Part shown: piece by piece, positions 12,505 to 14,056 of the stretch | Numbering within the stretch: the stretch's first letter is position 1 | How the letters are laid out: each line of letters starts with the position of its first letter | Assembly: GCA_028289095.1 (NCBI GenBank) | Contig: JAQGGY010000054.1 | Coordinates: 1 to 14,056, forward strand | Origin: Candidatus Saccharimonadota bacterium | GTDB lineage: Bacteria; Patescibacteriota; Saccharimonadia; Saccharimonadales; Saccharimonadaceae | Direction: 5' to 3' | Length of the DNA stretch: 14,056 bases | Translations under genes and position numbers: made by a program | Notes under the pieces: generated by a model | What the model saw: the letters and a program-made list of their open reading frames with translations, nothing else | Database searches by the model: none | What the model was told of the DNA's origin: nothing

Positions 12505-12900
12505 ATGAGTATTAACAAATTTACCAATGATTTAGATGACGCGTCGCTCCATTCCAATGGCTTTGCTGACGTTTCACGACCCATCAATCCTATTGGGGCT
12601 TCTGTCAGCCCGCAGTCGTTTAATCAGCGCTTGCATATCGAACGAAACCGAAAATCGGTCGGTGGCTATCACCATTCTATGCTTGCCAATGGACATCATC
12701 GTACTTTGCATTTCCAGCGCGATGCAGGCATCCCGGTTCCTACTCGCCCCGGACTATCTAGTGAACAGCCCGTAGATCCTCGTACTAATACAGGCATGCC
12801 AGCACGACGAACAGGTCCGCTAATATCTGATGTCGTCAAACCTACGATGCGGCCAAGTTTTCGCGAACCACCTACTCGCGGATTTAACCCCTACAAATGA
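12505..12900 (+). CDS. Basic, probably disordered protein of unknown function
   Basis: A 131-residue protein rich in Arg, Pro, His, Ser and Asn, with no long hydrophobic segment and no recognised domain. Examples are PVPTRPGLSS, MPARRTGP and the C-terminal FREPPTRGFNPYK. The composition points to an intrinsically disordered, basic soluble protein, perhaps a nucleic-acid or envelope-polymer binder. It is credible as a gene because TATAAT lies just upstream and a perfect terminator hairpin begins three bases before its TGA. No Shine-Dalgarno site is present, as for the leaderless genes nearby. It lies between two convergently or divergently placed tRNA genes. Confidence 0.65.
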   Translation: MSINKFTNDLDDASLHSNGFADVSRPINPIGASVSPQSFNQRLHIERNRKSVGGYHHSMLANGHHRTLHFQRDAGIPVPTRPGLSSEQPVDPRTNTGMPARRTGPLISDVVKPTMRPSFREPPTRGFNPYK

Positions 12901-12934
12901 AATACCAGTCCGGCGAGGGACTGGTATTTCATTT
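12895..12934. terminator. Bidirectional terminator overlapping a stop codon and tRNA-His
   Basis: A perfect 17-bp stem (12895-12911 with 12918-12934) with a 6-nt loop. The core is CCAGTCC/GGACTGG, with A-rich and T-rich flanks (TTTCATTT). The left arm includes the TGA of the gene at 12505, and the right arm ends on the last A of the tRNA-His CCA. It terminates both convergent units. Confidence 0.82.
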
Positions 12935-13011
12935 GGGGCGAATAAAGGGAATTGAACCCTCGACCTCCGGAACCACAACCCGGCGCTCTAACCAACTGAG
13001 CTATATCCGCC
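12934..13011 (-). tRNA. tRNA-His (GUG)
   Basis: Cloverleaf with encoded CCA and the tRNA-His identity signature: an extra G(-1) at 13011 opposite discriminator C73. Acceptor GCGGATA/TATTCGC, D stem GCTC/GAGC, anticodon stem CCGGG/TCCGG, loop TTGTGGT with anticodon GUG, T arm GAGGG-TTCAATT-CCCTT. A -10 (TATACT, 13030-13035) lies 18 nt before G(-1). Two decayed copies of its 5' end lie further upstream. Confidence 0.97.
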
Positions 13012-13029
13012 AAAAATGTCTTTGTGACT

Positions 13030-13035
13030 AGTATA
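13030..13035 (-). promoter_or_regulatory. -10 box close to tRNA-His
   Basis: TATACT on the minus strand, 18 nt before the tRNA 5' end; start expected near 13023. No extended -10 motif. Confidence 0.45.
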
Positions 13036-13055
13036 GTTTTATGAACGTAGAAGTA

Positions 13056-13076
13056 TTCAGTTGGCTAGAGCGAGCG
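13056..13076 (+). pseudogene. Inverted D-arm fragment of tRNA-His
   Basis: TCAGTTGGCTAGAGCG on the plus strand matches the tRNA-His D loop and 3' D stem (TCAGTTGGTTAGAGCG, one mismatch), but in the opposite orientation to the gene. Together with the 5' fragment at 13105-13123 it brackets about 30 nt as an inverted repeat. Confidence 0.5.
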
Positions 13077-13100
13077 CTAATTTTATAAATCGGCTTCGCC

Positions 13101-13127
13101 TTGGCAACTGAGCTACATTCGCCAAAA
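13101..13127 (-). pseudogene. Decayed 5' fragment of tRNA-His, copy 1
   Basis: The stretch 13105-13123 matches the first 19 nt of tRNA-His including G(-1) at 17 of 19 positions, and the similarity extends a few bases upstream of the gene start. It is also a near-copy of 13144-13170. Both copies are bounded by TTGGC and GCCAA. Confidence 0.65.
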
Positions 13128-13143
13128 TGTAATGGTCATTGTC

Positions 13144-13170
13144 TTGGCATCTGATCTACATCCGCCAAAC
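13144..13170 (-). pseudogene. Decayed 5' fragment of tRNA-His, copy 2
   Basis: The stretch 13148-13166 matches the tRNA-His 5' end at 16 of 19 positions and copy 1 at most positions, offset by 43 bp. An extended -10 (TGG-TACAAT) is placed 11 nt before it, as for an active tRNA gene. Confidence 0.65.
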
Positions 13171-13177
13171 TTTAGCT

Positions 13178-13186
13178 ATTGTACCA
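13178..13186 (-). promoter_or_regulatory. Extended -10 in front of the tRNA-His fragments
   Basis: TGG-TACAAT on the minus strand, 11 nt before the copy 2 fragment. A transcript from here would run through both fragments into tRNA-His. Confidence 0.6.
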
Positions 13187-13231
13187 TATTTATCGGGGTA
13201 AAGGCTAGAACCACGTGCGAGATTTACGATG

Positions 13232-14056
13232 TTAGAAATCTTGCAATGTTTCGATGTCTGCGCCAAGGGTATTTAGGCGGTTGGCGAAATCTTCGTAGCC
13301 GCGATTGATCGAGTAGACATCACGTAAGACTGACCTGCCCGGTGTAGCAAGCATTGCTAGCAGGATGACGACAGATGGGCGTAGTGCTGGCGGCGCGACG
13401 ACGTCAGCAGGCTTCCATTTGGTTGGGCCTGTGATGTAAACGCGGTGCGGATCAACTAATTCGATGTTAGCGTTTAATTTTGATAATTCAGTAAAGTAAA
13501 TTGCGCGGTTTTCATATGACCAGTCGTGAACAAGGGTGCGGCCTTTTGCGACCGTTGCGATCAATCCGAGGAACGGTAAATTGTCCATGTTGACGCCTGG
13601 AAACGGCATGCTATGCATTTTATCTTTTGGCGCGACTAGTGTGGAATGCTGCAATGTCACGTCGACTAGGCGAGTCGAGCCGTTTCGGGCAACGTATTCC
13701 TTGCCGAGGCTATACTGCAGTCCCATGCCTTCCAGTACGGCAAGTTCTAATTCGATAAATTCAATCGGTGCGCGCTTGATGGTAATTTCAGAATCGGTGA
13801 CGACGCCGGCAGCAATCAGGCTCATTGCTTCGATCGGGTCTTCGCTTGGGAAGTATTCGACATCTTGATTAATTGATTTTTTACCATGAATCGTCAAGAT
13901 TGTTGTGCCTATACCTTCGATTTTAACTCCTAATTTTTGTAAGTAAAAACAGACATCCTGGACCATGTAATTCGGGCTCGCGTTTCGGATAGTCGTGATG
14001 CCGTCATACAGCGCTGCAGCCATAATGACGTTTTCGGTCACTGTGTCACCACGTTC
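13232..14056 (-). CDS. MurA-family enolpyruvyl transferase, C-terminal part (partial)
   Basis: The frame enters at 14056 (ERGDTVTENVIMAAAL...) and ends with TAA at 13232, giving 274 residues of an EPSP synthase/MurA-fold enzyme. MurA adds enolpyruvate to UDP-GlcNAc, the first committed step of peptidoglycan synthesis. Family landmarks, numbered from the V at 14041, are TENVIMAAAL, GIGTTILTIHG, ENRAIYFTEL (177-186) and NRGYEDFANRLNTLGA (246-261) near the end. Two sites differ from typical MurA: the GFPTDMQ loop reads PFPGVNMDNLP (146-156), and the DLRAS motif reads ALRPS (219-223). The region holding the catalytic Cys/Asp loop lies outside the window. It may be MurA, or a second MurA-like paralogue with altered chemistry. 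Cell-wall context agrees with murT-gatD. Confidence 0.85.
   Translation of the reverse strand, partial: ERGDTVTENVIMAAALYDGITTIRNASPNYMVQDVCFYLQKLGVKIEGIGTTILTIHGKKSINQDVEYFPSEDPIEAMSLIAAGVVTDSEITIKRAPIEFIELELAVLEGMGLQYSLGKEYVARNGSTRLVDVTLQHSTLVAPKDKMHSMPFPGVNMDNLPFLGLIATVAKGRTLVHDWSYENRAIYFTELSKLNANIELVDPHRVYITGPTKWKPADVVAPPALRPSVVILLAMLATPGRSVLRDVYSINRGYEDFANRLNTLGADIETLQDF

Noticed and set aside
1..14056. Alternative genetic code with TGA as glycine
   Set aside because: TGA ends murT and the 12505 gene at sensible places, and no long gene contains an in-frame TGA.
1..14056. CRISPR arrays, insertion sequences or prophage genes
   Set aside because: No regularly spaced repeats, transposase, integrase or phage structural genes were seen; only tRNA fragments hint at past mobility.

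Overview
The window looks like chromosomal DNA of a Patescibacteria/CPR bacterium, most likely Candidatus Saccharibacteria (TM7). The reasons are: a coupled MurT-GatD pair; compact gene packing; many first genes whose -10 box lies about 6 nt before the start codon (leaderless mRNAs); a membrane-anchored ClpC-like ATPase; and many small membrane proteins of unknown family. TGA acts as a stop (murT and the gene ending at 12900) and no long ORF reads through it, so the code is standard and not the TGA=Gly code of Absconditabacteria/Gracilibacteria. The taxonomic call is inference; no search was possible.

Layout. 1-61: N-terminus of an unknown minus-strand gene, divergent from a PrxQ/Bcp peroxiredoxin (99-560). 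561-758: intergenic region with a possible promoter, a small hairpin and a strong intrinsic terminator, then an HD-domain protein resembling the (p)ppGpp hydrolase half of RelA/SpoT (759-1553). Convergent to it is the murT-gatD operon (3556-1560, minus), which amidates peptidoglycan precursors. Divergent from murT is a membrane protein (3674-4057) overlapping a membrane-tethered ClpC-like double-AAA+ protein (4045-6492) with degenerate D1 and pore loops. Two tiny membrane proteins (6587-6925) follow, the second missed by ordinary length cut-offs and overlapping the 3' end of an isochorismatase-family hydrolase (7459-6884, minus). 7604-10839 holds four unknown polytopic membrane proteins around a YdeI-type DUF1905 protein. 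A GNAT acetyltransferase, tRNA-Arg(UCU), a cupin, tRNA-Gly(UCC), a basic disordered protein, tRNA-His(GUG) and the 3' part of a MurA-family enzyme complete the window.

How the genes work together. MurA-family enzyme and MurT-GatD both serve the cell wall (early UDP-MurNAc synthesis, and amidation of D-Glu in lipid II). Bcp and perhaps the HD protein are stress functions. The membrane protein/ClpC-like pair is probably one complex.

Most notable signals: (i) decayed 5' halves of tRNA genes in front of intact tRNA-Arg and tRNA-His, each outermost copy placed 10-11 nt from a good -10 box as a real tRNA would be; (ii) a ClpC-like ATPase lacking the pore aromatics, the D1 catalytic Glu and a recognisable ClpP loop; (iii) the recurrent leaderless promoter design, which fixes several start codons; (iv) a terminator-controlled leader or small RNA at 595-723. 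No intergenic stretch exceeds about 220 bp. No CRISPR array, IS element or rRNA was seen.
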